A stretch of DNA of 64,000 nt from Pseudomonadales bacterium (GCA_022822135.1 JAJECH010000051.1:62001-126000); one strand, 5' to 3'. Positions 16,406-26,023 are shown, counted from the stretch's first letter. A program made the numbers and translations. Notes: a model not told the origin generated them from the sequence alone.

Positions 16406-17572
16406 ATGACTGTATTACCGCGCCATAGCAGCGCTCGATCCGATTACGGCGAACACGAAAACGCCATTGTGCGTTATCGGGAAGAAGGTACGCGCCGCGC
16501 ATTAGCGATGAAGAACCGAGGTCCACTCACGATTGATTCAAATGGCAAAGTAGATCAGAAGATCGTTGACACCTACAACGATTGTGGTTTTTACGTATTT
16601 GAAGGTGTTATGTCGGATGCCGAATTAGCTGATCTTGAAGCGGATATCGCTGATATGCTCGATCGTGCGCCGACCCACCGAGGAGCAGAGCTCGACCGTC
16701 ATGGACGACCTGCTCTGGGATCTGGAAATGAAGCTCGAAGCGTTAGTTTTGTTAAACCACTTTCGGACCCAATTGGTGGCACGGAAGCAGCATTCGGTCG
16801 TCATCAAGCCAAGATGATCGAATTGAACCCACCTGAAGATGCACCCAAAGAGATCGTTCAGCTTTTTAGTGGAGCGTTACAGTTTTCGGAAGCGTATCTT
16901 CGGCTTTACGGTCACCCAGCTCTGCTCGCATTTGCAGAAGCCATTCATGGAAAAGACTTTACGCCGTTCCATGAAGCCATTTGGATCAAACAGCCTGGTC
17001 TTGGCGGTTCAGTTGCCTGGCACCAGGACGGATTTACGCACTGGGATAGTCCGGATTTGGATGAGAATACCCACGGATTCAACTACATGGCACAGATTTA
17101 CGGTTGTGACGCGGAGAACGGACTTTGGGTAATCCCAGGTTCTCACCGAAAAGGCAAACTGGACATCAAGCAAATGGTCGTCGATGCGGGTTCCGACCGC
17201 ATTCCGACCGCTGTCCCGTTAATCTGCGCGCCGGGCGACGTTGCAGTGACAAACCGTCAAGCGATCCATGGCTCATTCGCGAATACGAGCGACCGTTTCC
17301 GAGTCTCGATGACGTTCGGCTTTCATCGCCGAAGCAGTGTCTTGAATGTTCGAAGCGGCGGTGTACACAGCGCTGTCACAGATTACACGGACGACTACAT
17401 TCGAAATCGCTCGAAACTCATTCAATTCGGCATCGAAGCTCGCAAACTTCGTTTTCCTCATGAGACGGCGTATGCCTATGAACCGTTTGCAGATCAGACG
17501 AACGAGTTTGTCTGGTCTTCTGATCGTCTAACGGAGCTCAAAGACTACAACCTTCAAGACCTAGGCATTTAA
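16406..17572 (+). CDS. phytanoyl-CoA dioxygenase family protein (PhyH)
   Basis: 388 residues. The Fe(II) triad is H206 and D208 (WHQDGF) and H289 (IHGSF), with R299 as the likely 2-oxoglutarate ligand. VIPGSHRKG is the matching PhyH strand. It should be a non-haem iron oxygenase acting in the cytoplasm. It sits 51 bp after the sulfatase and 2 bp before the Gfo/Idh/MocA gene. It is one of three PhyH genes here and clearly divergent from the other two. Confidence 0.9.
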   Translation: MTVLPRHSSARSDYGEHENAIVRYREEGTRRALAMKNRGPLTIDSNGKVDQKIVDTYNDCGFYVFEGVMSDAELADLEADIADMLDRAPTHRGAELDRHGRPALGSGNEARSVSFVKPLSDPIGGTEAAFGRHQAKMIELNPPEDAPKEIVQLFSGALQFSEAYLRLYGHPALLAFAEAIHGKDFTPFHEAIWIKQPGLGGSVAWHQDGFTHWDSPDLDENTHGFNYMAQIYGCDAENGLWVIPGSHRKGKLDIKQMVVDAGSDRIPTAVPLICAPGDVAVTNRQAIHGSFANTSDRFRVSMTFGFHRRSSVLNVRSGGVHSAVTDYTDDYIRNRSKLIQFGIEARKLRFPHETAYAYEPFADQTNEFVWSSDRLTELKDYNLQDLGI

Positions 17573-17574
17573 CC

Positions 17575-18591
17575 ATGGCCAAAACGTCGCTAAAGATGGC
17601 GATGGTCGGGTGCGGTGGGATCGCACGGGCTCATTGGAACGGTATCCAAAGACACGCTCCTCGTATTGACGTTACTGCGGTCGTTGACGTTGACGAAGAC
17701 GCTGCAAAGTCATTCGCTGAAACGGTAGGTGCGAGAGCGTACAAGTCGCTTGAGCGGTGTCTTCATGAAGGTAATGTCGACGCCGTGGATCTGATGCTAC
17801 CGCACGATATGCATGAATGGGGAGCGGACGTCTGTTATCGAGCGAAGAAGCATGTGGTCCTAGAAAAACCGATTGCCATGGACGTGTTAACCGCCGAGCG
17901 CATCTTAAATCGAGCTAAGCATGCGGGCGTCAAATTGATGGTCGCAGAGCAAGCACAGTACTGGATGGACGTCGTCGAAGCACGTGCGTTGATCGATCAA
18001 GGCGCGATAGGGGAGGTCGTCACCGCAAGAGCCTGTTTCTATGACCCATTGAAACCGTTCGATTCCGACAATTTGCCGTGGCGGTTCAGCTTGGCGAAAT
18101 CGGGCGGTGGCATTAGCATCGACGGTGGCGCGCACTGGATTAGACCCATGCGGATGATGCTAGGTGAGATCGACGAAGTCGTTGCTGCGACGGGTCGATT
18201 TATTCCAGAAATGGAAGGAGAGTCAATCGCCCAGGCGATATTGAGATTCGAGTCCGGTGTGATTGGTACGTTTCAAGCGGTACAGAGCACGGGTCGTTTG
18301 GGACCGATCGAGGACTTTCGGATTACTGGTTCGAAAGGTGAAATCGTGATTGAGCGCGGCCGTGAAGGAAGGTTGATGCTTTACAACGGCGAGCATCCGG
18401 AGGGTAAAAACGTCATGAGCGCGTTCGAGAGCAAAGCAGCGTCGTATGGCGTGGAACTCGCGGACTTTGCTAAATATGTACTCGACGACACGCCGCTGGC
18501 AGCGCCACCTGAATATGCACTCGGAGAACTACGAACTGCGATTGCGATGTATCGCAGCGTATCGACAGGACGCTGGGAGAAAGTCTGGTAG
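17575..18591 (+). CDS. Gfo/Idh/MocA family oxidoreductase
   Basis: 338 residues. The NAD(P)-binding N-terminus reads AMVGCGGIARAHWNG, the family's EKP motif is in VVLEKPIAMD (about residue 99), and the C-terminal half is the usual beta-sheet substrate domain with DGGAHWIRPMRMMLG. Members oxidise or reduce sugars, inositols and related polyols. It begins 2 bp after the PhyH stop, so it is translationally linked to the sulfatase-PhyH genes. Confidence 0.92.
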   Translation: MAKTSLKMAMVGCGGIARAHWNGIQRHAPRIDVTAVVDVDEDAAKSFAETVGARAYKSLERCLHEGNVDAVDLMLPHDMHEWGADVCYRAKKHVVLEKPIAMDVLTAERILNRAKHAGVKLMVAEQAQYWMDVVEARALIDQGAIGEVVTARACFYDPLKPFDSDNLPWRFSLAKSGGGISIDGGAHWIRPMRMMLGEIDEVVAATGRFIPEMEGESIAQAILRFESGVIGTFQAVQSTGRLGPIEDFRITGSKGEIVIERGREGRLMLYNGEHPEGKNVMSAFESKAASYGVELADFAKYVLDDTPLAAPPEYALGELRTAIAMYRSVSTGRWEKVW

Positions 18592-18644
18592 AACGCGGTT
18601 TTTTACTACCTTCTAACCTGGGAGTAGGTGTTTAGAGCGTCTCT

Positions 18645-19442
18645 CTAGATTGTCTCGAGCAGTTCCTTTAAGCCACGACCGAGGCGCGAGATAGCTGCGC
18701 TGTAGATAAAACGATCCCATCCGATACAGAAATGTCGGACGCCCAAATCGATATAGCGCTTAGCCTGCTCAACTTCACCGATTTCAATCCTGGGCGGCAC
18801 GTCGTACTCGATCGATTTCTTGATCACGAGTTCTTCATATCCGCGTAGTTCGTTACTGCCCTGTAACGAAGGATCGCCCTTGGAAAAACTGAAGTCGGCG
18901 GGACCCCACTGGGTCATGTCGATACCTCGTTCCTTTGCACGTTCAAGCACTGAATCGATATTGTCGACCGTAACTGCTTTTTCGATCATGATTACAGATA
19001 CGATCGAATCGAGGTCCGTGCCGTACACGTCGTTGTTGTAACCCGACAGTGCAGGTCTACGGAGTTTCACCCCCATCTTCGCATCGTTACCAGGCTTATC
19101 GGGTCGGATGGCTTCGTGACAGAGATCAACGTCTTCGGCAGTACGTACGTCAGTAAAGAGAACCGATTTGAAGCCAGCGCCTAGTGCAACCTGTGCCCAA
19201 AACGCTTGTGCTTCTTGATCCAACTTGATCATTAGAGGTAAGTTGCCGCATTGACCTGCACGAGCCAAGTGGTAAAGCGTGCTCATATCAAACGTTGAGT
19301 ATTCACCTACGAACTCGGCGTAGTCAAAAAATCCTGAATCACCGATCATTTCTGGAATATCAGGTTCGGCAAAGAGGAAGTGGGTACCGATGGTAGGCAG
19401 TCCCTGGTCCAGCTTTTGTCGAAAGGTGTTTTCCATAATCAT
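18645..19442 (-). CDS. HpcH/HpaI aldolase family protein
   Basis: 265 residues resembling class II pyruvate-aldehyde aldolases such as HpaI: GTHFLFAEPDIPEMIGDSGFFDYAEF matches the start of the barrel, and the C-terminal IDLGVRHFCIGWDRF matches the end. The family splits 4-hydroxy-2-oxo acids to pyruvate and an aldehyde. A match to a canonical catalytic His and the metal-binding Glu and Asp was not confirmed by eye, so the activity is inferred. It converges on the sulfatase-PhyH-Gfo genes across 53 bp and may serve the same pathway. Confidence 0.8.
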   Translation of the reverse strand: MIMENTFRQKLDQGLPTIGTHFLFAEPDIPEMIGDSGFFDYAEFVGEYSTFDMSTLYHLARAGQCGNLPLMIKLDQEAQAFWAQVALGAGFKSVLFTDVRTAEDVDLCHEAIRPDKPGNDAKMGVKLRRPALSGYNNDVYGTDLDSIVSVIMIEKAVTVDNIDSVLERAKERGIDMTQWGPADFSFSKGDPSLQGSNELRGYEELVIKKSIEYDVPPRIEIGEVEQAKRYIDLGVRHFCIGWDRFIYSAAISRLGRGLKELLETI

Positions 19443-19570
19443 GATCGTGATCCGTTGATTAAGCGTTTATATCGAGTACGCATGCTGGCTGCAGCGAGTG
19501 GCAATGTTACGAACGGTGTTACGGTTTGTTGTGCGTTTTGAAGACCGATGAAAACAAAGGAGTTTTAACC

Positions 19571-19912
19571 ATGGAGATTCAGACGCTTTTGGCTTCGTTA
19601 ATCAAGAACTCAATCTGGATGAAGGTTCTTGGTGTTTTTTTCATTGTGTATGGTGTGATCACTTGCATAACGATCATTGGCCTTGTGATTGGGTGGGTTC
19701 CGATCTGGCTAGGTGTGCTTTTGTTTTCATCAGCGAAACGTTTGGATGTGATCGAGGAATACGACAGTCCAGAAGACGCTGTCGAGTGCATTGAAAAAAT
19801 CTCTCTTTATTTCAAGATAAGTGGCATCGTGACGTTAGTGTATGCGGTTTTTCTCGTTGGGTCTATTTTCTTCGTTTTATTTGGTTCATTTTTGGACGTT
19901 ATGGGTTGGTAG
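19571..19912 (+). CDS. small membrane protein of unknown function (DUF5362-like)
   Basis: 113 residues from the ATG at 19571, chosen because GGAG lies 8 nt upstream; a longer in-frame start at 19526 has no such site. Three hydrophobic segments are visible: residues about 15-37, about 35-50, and a strong one near the C-terminus. Between them is a soluble acidic helix with EEYDSPEDAVECIEKI. The pattern recalls DUF5362-type bacterial membrane proteins. No neighbour gives a clue. Confidence 0.65.
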   Translation: MEIQTLLASLIKNSIWMKVLGVFFIVYGVITCITIIGLVIGWVPIWLGVLLFSSAKRLDVIEEYDSPEDAVECIEKISLYFKISGIVTLVYAVFLVGSIFFVLFGSFLDVMGW

Positions 19913-20086
19913 ATTAACGGTTTTAGGTTTCTACACGTGGTTGGATACACTTCCTGTGACTCGTGGCTCACACCCACACTGGGCAGATTTTCGCGCGTCA
20001 GCGTTGGACGTTTGCAAATGGTTTATATAGAGTATTGAGGTCGTTTCACTTATGGACATTGAGAGTGAGGGGTTGGACAATGAGAA

Positions 20087-20102
20087 CTGTATAAAATAAC
20101 AT
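20087..20102 (+). promoter_or_regulatory. LexA-like SOS box upstream of imuA
   Basis: CTGTATAAAATAACAT fits the gammaproteobacterial LexA consensus CTGT-N8-ACAG with one mismatch and an AT-rich centre. It sits 24 bp before the imuA start, where LexA usually represses imuA-imuB-dnaE2. Assignment is by pattern. The lexA gene itself is not in the window. Confidence 0.5.
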
Positions 20103-20126
20103 ATATACAAAGATATAGTTACTACT

Positions 20127-20855
20127 ATGACATTGACAGCATCACTACTTAACGACACCGGGCTGTGGCGTGCTCGGGACTTGAATGGCCGTCAAACGGC
20201 ATCAAGCGACCGCGGTCAAAGCACGGGTTTCCCACAACTCAACGAGTTGTTGATAGATGGTGGGTGGCCACACGCTGCTTTAGTGGAAGTTCTTTGTGAC
20301 CGCTACGGCGTTGGCGAGCTACGTTTGCTGGCGTCGGCTCTGACGAGGCCAGTGAGCGACGCACATTGGACGGTTTTGATCAATCCTCCCTGTGTTCCTT
20401 ATGCACCGGCTTTCCAAGCACTGGGAATCAACGTGCACGAACTAATGGTCGTGCATCCAAGCAGTCATCAGGAGGCGTTATGGTCATTTGAAGAGGTCAT
20501 TGCGTCGGGATCAACGCAGACCGTGTTGGCATGGTTGAGTGAGAGTGATCTTCAGGACAAACAGTTGCGTCGAATCCAAGCGAAGAGCAAAGAACACAGG
20601 GTGTTTAGTGTGGTATTTCGACCGTTGGCAGCAGAACAGCTTCCGTCAGCGGCGGAATTGCGCCTGAAGATTGAACAGCAAACCATCGATCGTCGACTTG
20701 TCATTTCAATCATCAAGCGCCGTGGCGGTTGGCGTGTTGATGGATTGGAACTGGCTTTGCCGTGGGGTCCAACTGTGACGGATTCACAACGTGCGCGTCA
20801 ACTTCTTGCAGATTGGGAACGGACGCGGCGCGGTATGAAGGCAGTTGCGGTCTGA
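20127..20855 (+). CDS. imuA: translesion synthesis protein ImuA (RecA/SulA-like)
   Basis: 242 residues. The N-terminal half has RecA-like features in the ImuA/SulA family style, e.g. GFPQLNELLIDGGWPHAALVEVL, and LVISIIKRRGGWRVDGLELALPWG near the end. ImuA works with ImuB and DnaE2 in DNA-damage-induced mutagenesis. Its stop overlaps the imuB start (TGATG). The identity rests on both sequence and the classic three-gene order. Confidence 0.9.
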   Translation: MTLTASLLNDTGLWRARDLNGRQTASSDRGQSTGFPQLNELLIDGGWPHAALVEVLCDRYGVGELRLLASALTRPVSDAHWTVLINPPCVPYAPAFQALGINVHELMVVHPSSHQEALWSFEEVIASGSTQTVLAWLSESDLQDKQLRRIQAKSKEHRVFSVVFRPLAAEQLPSAAELRLKIEQQTIDRRLVISIIKRRGGWRVDGLELALPWGPTVTDSQRARQLLADWERTRRGMKAVAV

Positions 20856-22288
20856 TGCTATGGTTCGGATTGCACCTGCCGTTTCTGGCATTAGAGGCTT
20901 TCGAACAACCCGAAATCAAAGATCAGGGTTTGCCAGCTGTGATTACTGAGGCGCAGCAAGTGTTTTGTGTAAATGAGCCTGCACGAGCGGCTGGCATCCG
21001 TTTAGGTGCGAGCTTGGCGACAGCCCGGAGTTTGCTTCCTGAGCTGATTCACCGTACTCGGAGTCGCGAAGCCGAATCACATCGTATGGAACGCTTGGTC
21101 ATGACAGCTTATGAATTCACTCCCTATGTAAGCGTGGCTGATTTTGACGCGCTGCTGTTGGAAATGGAGGGGAGCCTCAAACTCTTCGGTGGCGTCAATC
21201 AAGTTCGAGGCAGATTGCGATCTCGCTTTGGGCGTATTGGACACCGCGTAGCAATAGGTATCGCGCACACACCGCGTGCGTCGCTGGCATTCGCTAAGAG
21301 CGGTGACGATGCCACTTGGCCTGACTTTCCTGAAAGAAGTGAGATTGAGCACATTGGGCTACGGCAATTGGACGCAACGTCGCTTGATTGTCTAGAACTC
21401 GAACCCAAAACCCGTGAACGGTTCGTAAACATGGGCATGCGCAAGGTAGGAGACATTGTGCAAGTGCCGAGACATGAGTTGCGTAAGCGATTTGGCGAAA
21501 AAGTGACTGACTACGTCGCGCAATTGACGGGTGAACGTGTTGACCCATGGGAAGCCGAACAGCCTCCAGAAGCGTTTAGTGAACGTTTGCACTTGATTGA
21601 TCCAGTACGCGGAAAAGATGAAGTGCTCGAACCTATGGAGCACCTGGCCAAGGTGTTGTCGAAGTGGCTTGGGAGATTGAATTTGGGTGCACGACGGCTA
21701 CGGTGGGGTGTGTACGCGTTTGAGGGAGATGGCGCTACATTTGAAGTGGGGTTTGAACAGCCTCGTCATGAAGTCGCTGACATCATGGCGATCACTCATT
21801 TACGCATGGAAACAGTCGATCTGCCTAGCGAAGCGATGACGGTGACTTTAGACGCATTACGTACCGGACATCTCGGCTTGAAGTGGATCGAACGCGACGT
21901 ATTGGGACAGCGGCTGACGCAATCAACGCCATCGCATAAACTGCTTGATCGCTTGACCGCACGACTAGGGGAGGGTGCCCTTCAACGATTTTGCATTCTC
22001 GACGATCATCGTCCCGAGTTTGCCTGGACGCCGACGGATGAGTCCGACGGCAATAAAGTGACAGCCACTGTTCCTGAGCTGGGTCGACGACCGTTGTGGC
22101 TCTTGGAACCGCCGGTTCGGGTACGTGCCGGGCACTTACGCATTGTCAGCGGTCCAGAGCGAATTCAATGTGGGTGGTGGGATCATGAACAGCACCGCGA
22201 CTATTTCGTAGCTCGAGATCGCGACGAAACTTGGTGTTGGTGCTTCCGCGACGCGCAAGGTTGGTTTGTGCATGGCTACTTCGCCTGA
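20855..22288 (+). CDS. imuB: Y-family polymerase-like protein ImuB
   Basis: 477 residues from ATG 20855, which overlaps the imuA stop; a longer frame from 20762 would run deep into imuA. The fold is that of DinB-type polymerases, but the first metal-binding Asp region reads LWFGLHLPFLALE, with no D-x-D, as is known for ImuB, which acts as a clamp-binding adaptor and not as a polymerase. The helix-hairpin-helix and little-finger parts follow (GMRKVGDIVQVPRHELRKRFG). It bridges ImuA, DnaE2 and the beta clamp. Confidence 0.93.
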   Translation: MLWFGLHLPFLALEAFEQPEIKDQGLPAVITEAQQVFCVNEPARAAGIRLGASLATARSLLPELIHRTRSREAESHRMERLVMTAYEFTPYVSVADFDALLLEMEGSLKLFGGVNQVRGRLRSRFGRIGHRVAIGIAHTPRASLAFAKSGDDATWPDFPERSEIEHIGLRQLDATSLDCLELEPKTRERFVNMGMRKVGDIVQVPRHELRKRFGEKVTDYVAQLTGERVDPWEAEQPPEAFSERLHLIDPVRGKDEVLEPMEHLAKVLSKWLGRLNLGARRLRWGVYAFEGDGATFEVGFEQPRHEVADIMAITHLRMETVDLPSEAMTVTLDALRTGHLGLKWIERDVLGQRLTQSTPSHKLLDRLTARLGEGALQRFCILDDHRPEFAWTPTDESDGNKVTATVPELGRRPLWLLEPPVRVRAGHLRIVSGPERIQCGWWDHEQHRDYFVARDRDETWCWCFRDAQGWFVHGYFA

Positions 22289-25200
22289 ACAGCCACTAGG
22301 GATTGGGTTTGCGGAACTTCACTGTAAATCCAACTACTCGTTCTTGACCGGCGCATCACACCCGGAAGAACTGGTCGTTCAGGCACACGCACTAGGTTAC
22401 CGAGCGATTGCGATCACAGACGAATGTTCGTTTTGTGGCATCGTCAAGGCACATGAGGCAGCCAAGGCAACAGGCATTCAGCTGATTGTCGGCGCCGAAT
22501 TCAAACTTTCCGTTGCTTCGTTTGAGTCAGTTGAAATCGTGCTCCTAGCTCCGACACTGACTGCTTATCAGCACCTATCCAGCTTGATCACAGACGCACG
22601 ACGCAACGCAGAGAAGGGTGAGTATTTACTTGATATAAGCATGTTGAGAAGCGTTGAAGATTGCTTCGCAATCTGGCCCGTCCCATGCGGAACAGTCGAT
22701 GACTTGGTTCCGATAGGGGAAGCATTGCACGCTTGCCTGCCGCATCTATGGCTCGCACTTGAACTGTTCATGGACGGCGATGACACCTACAAGACAGCGA
22801 ATGCGCTGGAACTAGCGTTGAGATTGAACTTGCCGATCGTCGCCACGAATGATGTCCATATGCATGTACCAGAACGAAAGCGGCTTTTGGATACGATCAC
22901 AGCGATCCGCATCGGTAGTCCTGTCAGCCAACTTGGCGCATTAGCAGATTCAAATGGCGAACGCCATTTGCGGCCGCTCAAGATCTTGCACGGGCTTTAT
23001 CACGAACACATGTTGGCCGAATCGGTTCGCATCGCTGAAGCCTGCACCTTCACGATGGATCAACTGGCCTATGAATACCCCGCAAACCTGGTACCTCCGG
23101 GTCTCACCCCTGCCCAACACTTGCGTGAACTCACGTTTGCCGGCGCACGTGAACGCTGGCCTGATGGCACGCCACCCGATGTGATCGAGTTGTTGGAAAA
23201 GGAACTGAAGCTGGTTTCAGAACTGAACTACGAAATGTATTTCCTGACGGTTCATGACATCGTCCGTTTCGCGCGTGAACGCGGCATTCTGTGCCAAGGA
23301 CGGGGATCAGCTGCGAACTCTGCCGTATGTTTCTGTTTGATGGTCACCGCAGTCGATCCTGCGCGAATTCATGTGTTATTCGAGCGATTTGTATCCAAAG
23401 AGCGCCACGAACCGCCTGACATTGATGTTGATTTCGAACACGAACGGCGCGAGGAGGTCATTCAGTACATCTATGAACGCTATACCCGTGATCATGCCGC
23501 CTTAGCTGCGACCTTGATCACATATCGACCCCGTAGCGCAATCCGAGACGTAGGAAAGGCTTTGGGCCTTGATCTCGATTTGGTCGACCTCTTGGCGAAA
23601 TCGATGTCGTGGTGGGACAGCAAAGAGGTCATTGATGACCGTTTGCGCGAGTTGGGATTAGACCCGCGCGCAACAGAAGTCAAGCAATTCGCGGCTTTGG
23701 TAACCGAGATTCTTGGTTTTCCACGTCATTTGTCGCAACACGTGGGTGGTTTTGTGATCTCTGAACGTCCACTTTCGCAGTTGGTACCAATCGAGAATGC
23801 AGCCATGCCTGATCGTACGGTCATCCAGTGGGATAAGTACGACTTGGAAACGATGAACCTGATGAAGGTCGACGTACTTGGATTAGGCATGCTCAGTGCG
23901 ATTCGAAAAGCGTTCGATTACGCTAACGAATTCCATCATCTGGAGGGGTGCGAGCGTTTGACACTGGCGACCGTGCCGCCGGAAGATCCAGCGACCTATG
24001 AAATGCTCCAAAAAGCTGACAGCGTGGGTGTATTTCAAGTGGAATCGCGCGCGCAAATGTCCATGTTGCCACGCCTTAGACCGGCGTGCTTTTACGACTT
24101 GGTCATTGAAGTTGCCATCGTGCGACCAGGTCCAATTCAAGGCGACATGGTGCATCCGTATCTAAAACGTCGCCAAGGGCTCGAACCGATTACTTATTCA
24201 AGTCCAGAAGTAGAAAAGGTCCTTGAACGAACTTTCGGCATCCCGATTTTTCAAGAGCAAGTCATTGAGCTGGCAATGGTTGCAGCAGGATTTAGCGCGG
24301 GAGAGGCAGACCAACTCCGACGGGCGATGGCTGCGTGGAAACGTAAAGGTGGTCTCGACGAGATTGGCCAAAAACTGATCCAAGGCATGCTGGAACGAGG
24401 CCATCCGGAGGAATTCGCGAAGAGAATCTCGGAACAGATCAAAGGTTTTGGTGAATACGGTTTTCCCGAGTCACATGCAGCCAGCTTTGCATTGCTGGTG
24501 TACGTTTCATCGTGGCTGAAACGGCATGAACCTGCAGCGTTTTACTGTGGATTGTTAAACAGCCAGCCGATGGGCTTCTATTCGCCATCACAGTTAGTGC
24601 AGGATGCCATTCGGCATGACATTAAAGTGCTGCCTGTGGACGTGCAATGCAGCACTTGGGATTACCACTTGGAACGTACTGAGCACGTTTCACCAAGTGA
24701 TATTCGACAGCAAGGAGCATTGCGTGTTGGATTCCGTCAAATCAAGGGACTAAACGAAGACGTAGGTCTGACCATTGAAGCAAATCAACCGTACCTAGAC
24801 ATTGATGACTTGGCACGTCGGGCAGATTTAAGTGACAGGGATCTGACCTTTCTGGCACGAGCTGGCGCTTTAGCGACACTCTGTGGTCATCGGCATCAAG
24901 CGCATTGGGACGCCGCGGGAGTGGAAGCACCAACTCGACTAGCAACGATGGCACAAGCGTTTGAAGCGTATGTGACCGAAGTCCAGTTAGGATCTCCAAC
25001 GGTTGGCGACGACACTGTATCGGACTATCGCTATCTGGGTCTGACGCTGGGCGCTCACCCCATGTCCTTGCTTAGGGGACATAACGAGTTTCGACGTTGT
25101 GCGACGGCAGCCATGCTAAATACCATAAAACCAGGTCGATTCGTCCAGTTGGCAGGATTAGTGACGTGTCGACAACGCCCAAGTTCAGCGACAGGTGTGC

Positions 25201-25445
25201 TATTCCTCACACTTGAGGATGAAACCGGTAATGCGAATTTGATTGCTTGGCCAACTGTCGTTGAACGATTCCGTAAAGTACTCGTTCATGGGCAATTACT
25301 GATGGTGAAAGGTGTTATCGATCGAGAAAAGGAAGTCATTCACGTGACGGTCGGATATGCAGTCGATATGACCGAACACCTTAATCAGCTAACGACATCA
25401 GACGAAAGAACCGGCACTTTGGCTCGTTCCCACGACTTTCATTAA
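22272..25445 (+). CDS. dnaE2: error-prone DNA polymerase DnaE2 (ImuC)
   Basis: About 1057 residues. The N-terminal PHP domain reads FAELHCKSNYSFLTGASHPEEL. The polymerase palm has the Asp pair in PPDIDVDFEHERR and the third Asp in LMKVDVLGLGML. A C-terminal OB-fold segment starts around residue 960 (FVQLAGLVTCRQRPSSATG). DnaE2 carries out mutagenic translesion synthesis with ImuA and ImuB. ATG 22272 overlaps the imuB stop by 17 bp; an upstream in-frame GTG at 22266 is also possible. The three-gene operon is complete and intact. Confidence 0.96.
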   Translation: MATSPEQPLGIGFAELHCKSNYSFLTGASHPEELVVQAHALGYRAIAITDECSFCGIVKAHEAAKATGIQLIVGAEFKLSVASFESVEIVLLAPTLTAYQHLSSLITDARRNAEKGEYLLDISMLRSVEDCFAIWPVPCGTVDDLVPIGEALHACLPHLWLALELFMDGDDTYKTANALELALRLNLPIVATNDVHMHVPERKRLLDTITAIRIGSPVSQLGALADSNGERHLRPLKILHGLYHEHMLAESVRIAEACTFTMDQLAYEYPANLVPPGLTPAQHLRELTFAGARERWPDGTPPDVIELLEKELKLVSELNYEMYFLTVHDIVRFARERGILCQGRGSAANSAVCFCLMVTAVDPARIHVLFERFVSKERHEPPDIDVDFEHERREEVIQYIYERYTRDHAALAATLITYRPRSAIRDVGKALGLDLDLVDLLAKSMSWWDSKEVIDDRLRELGLDPRATEVKQFAALVTEILGFPRHLSQHVGGFVISERPLSQLVPIENAAMPDRTVIQWDKYDLETMNLMKVDVLGLGMLSAIRKAFDYANEFHHLEGCERLTLATVPPEDPATYEMLQKADSVGVFQVESRAQMSMLPRLRPACFYDLVIEVAIVRPGPIQGDMVHPYLKRRQGLEPITYSSPEVEKVLERTFGIPIFQEQVIELAMVAAGFSAGEADQLRRAMAAWKRKGGLDEIGQKLIQGMLERGHPEEFAKRISEQIKGFGEYGFPESHAASFALLVYVSSWLKRHEPAAFYCGLLNSQPMGFYSPSQLVQDAIRHDIKVLPVDVQCSTWDYHLERTEHVSPSDIRQQGALRVGFRQIKGLNEDVGLTIEANQPYLDIDDLARRADLSDRDLTFLARAGALATLCGHRHQAHWDAAGVEAPTRLATMAQAFEAYVTEVQLGSPTVGDDTVSDYRYLGLTLGAHPMSLLRGHNEFRRCATAAMLNTIKPGRFVQLAGLVTCRQRPSSATGVLFLTLEDETGNANLIAWPTVVERFRKVLVHGQLLMVKGVIDREKEVIHVTVGYAVDMTEHLNQLTTSDERTGTLARSHDFH

Positions 25446-25507
25446 CCCAGAGACAAAATCAATAAAGGAAACGAATTAGTGGCTGCGGTGACCAATCAGC
25501 AGCAGAA

Positions 25508-25639
25508 TTACATGTCATTGAGTATCTGCTGGACTTCGACCTGAATCTTTGTATTAAGATCACCTAAACTCAATCGACGTTGTAGAACCGCATCCGCCAA
25601 AATTCTCTGTACCTGTTTGCGCGTAACCCTGTTGATATT
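25508..25639 (-). other. out-of-frame coding continuation of the upstream unknown gene
   Basis: Read on the minus strand one base later than the frame of 25560-26021, this stretch gives 43 codons without a stop (NINRVTRKQV... ending QQILNDM, then TAA at 25508-25510). It has a protein-like composition (alternating hydrophobic and charged helix), unlike the low-complexity tail of the annotated frame. It joins the main frame if one base near 25640 is skipped, which points to a frameshift mutation, a sequencing error or programmed +1 frameshifting. Confidence 0.65.
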
Positions 25640-26021
25640 GATCGGATGCAATCGCAGAAATCATCAGGCTAGCTAGACCTCCTAATCTTTGGTAGTTTAG
25701 ACTGCAAACATCAACGTGACTATCAACCAGATCAGTAACAGGCGTAGAACCGTCCGTTTGTGCTAAATCTTGCCCTGCTGACTCAAGTTCCACACGATCA
25801 AGCCAAATAAGCTCTACTTTTTCAACTCTATCACGACCTGAGGAGATTGCCAGGACAGCGTCTTCGATATCGTCTTTGTCGGCCGAATCACAATGCCAAA
25901 ACGATAACGAATTGTCTCTGGTTCGAAGGTCTCCAGTAATAGCGTCCGCTGAAATTTCATCCATAGTCACTTCTGGAATGACGGGCCATTTTGAACGCCG
26001 GATGCTCCTCGCGAGAAACAT
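25560..26021 (-). CDS. protein of unknown function, probably frameshifted near its 3' end
   Basis: Up to 153 residues; an internal ATG at 25964 with an AGAAG site five bases upstream would give about 134. The core is acidic and looks like a globular protein (DEISADAITGDLRTRDNSLSFWH, later RVEKVELIWLDRVELESAG). The last 28 or so residues, after SAIASD, are Gln/Gly/Thr-rich and out of character. The +1 frame from that point continues as a good helix to 25508, so the natural protein is probably longer and ends there. The ATG at 26021 lies 2 bp after the stop of the gene before it, so the two are coupled. I do not recognise the family. Confidence 0.6.
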   Translation of the reverse strand: MFLARSIRRSKWPVIPEVTMDEISADAITGDLRTRDNSLSFWHCDSADKDDIEDAVLAISSGRDRVEKVELIWLDRVELESAGQDLAQTDGSTPVTDLVDSHVDVCSLNYQRLGGLASLMISAIASDQYQQGYAQTGTENFGGCGSTTSIEFR

Positions 26022-26023
26022 CC

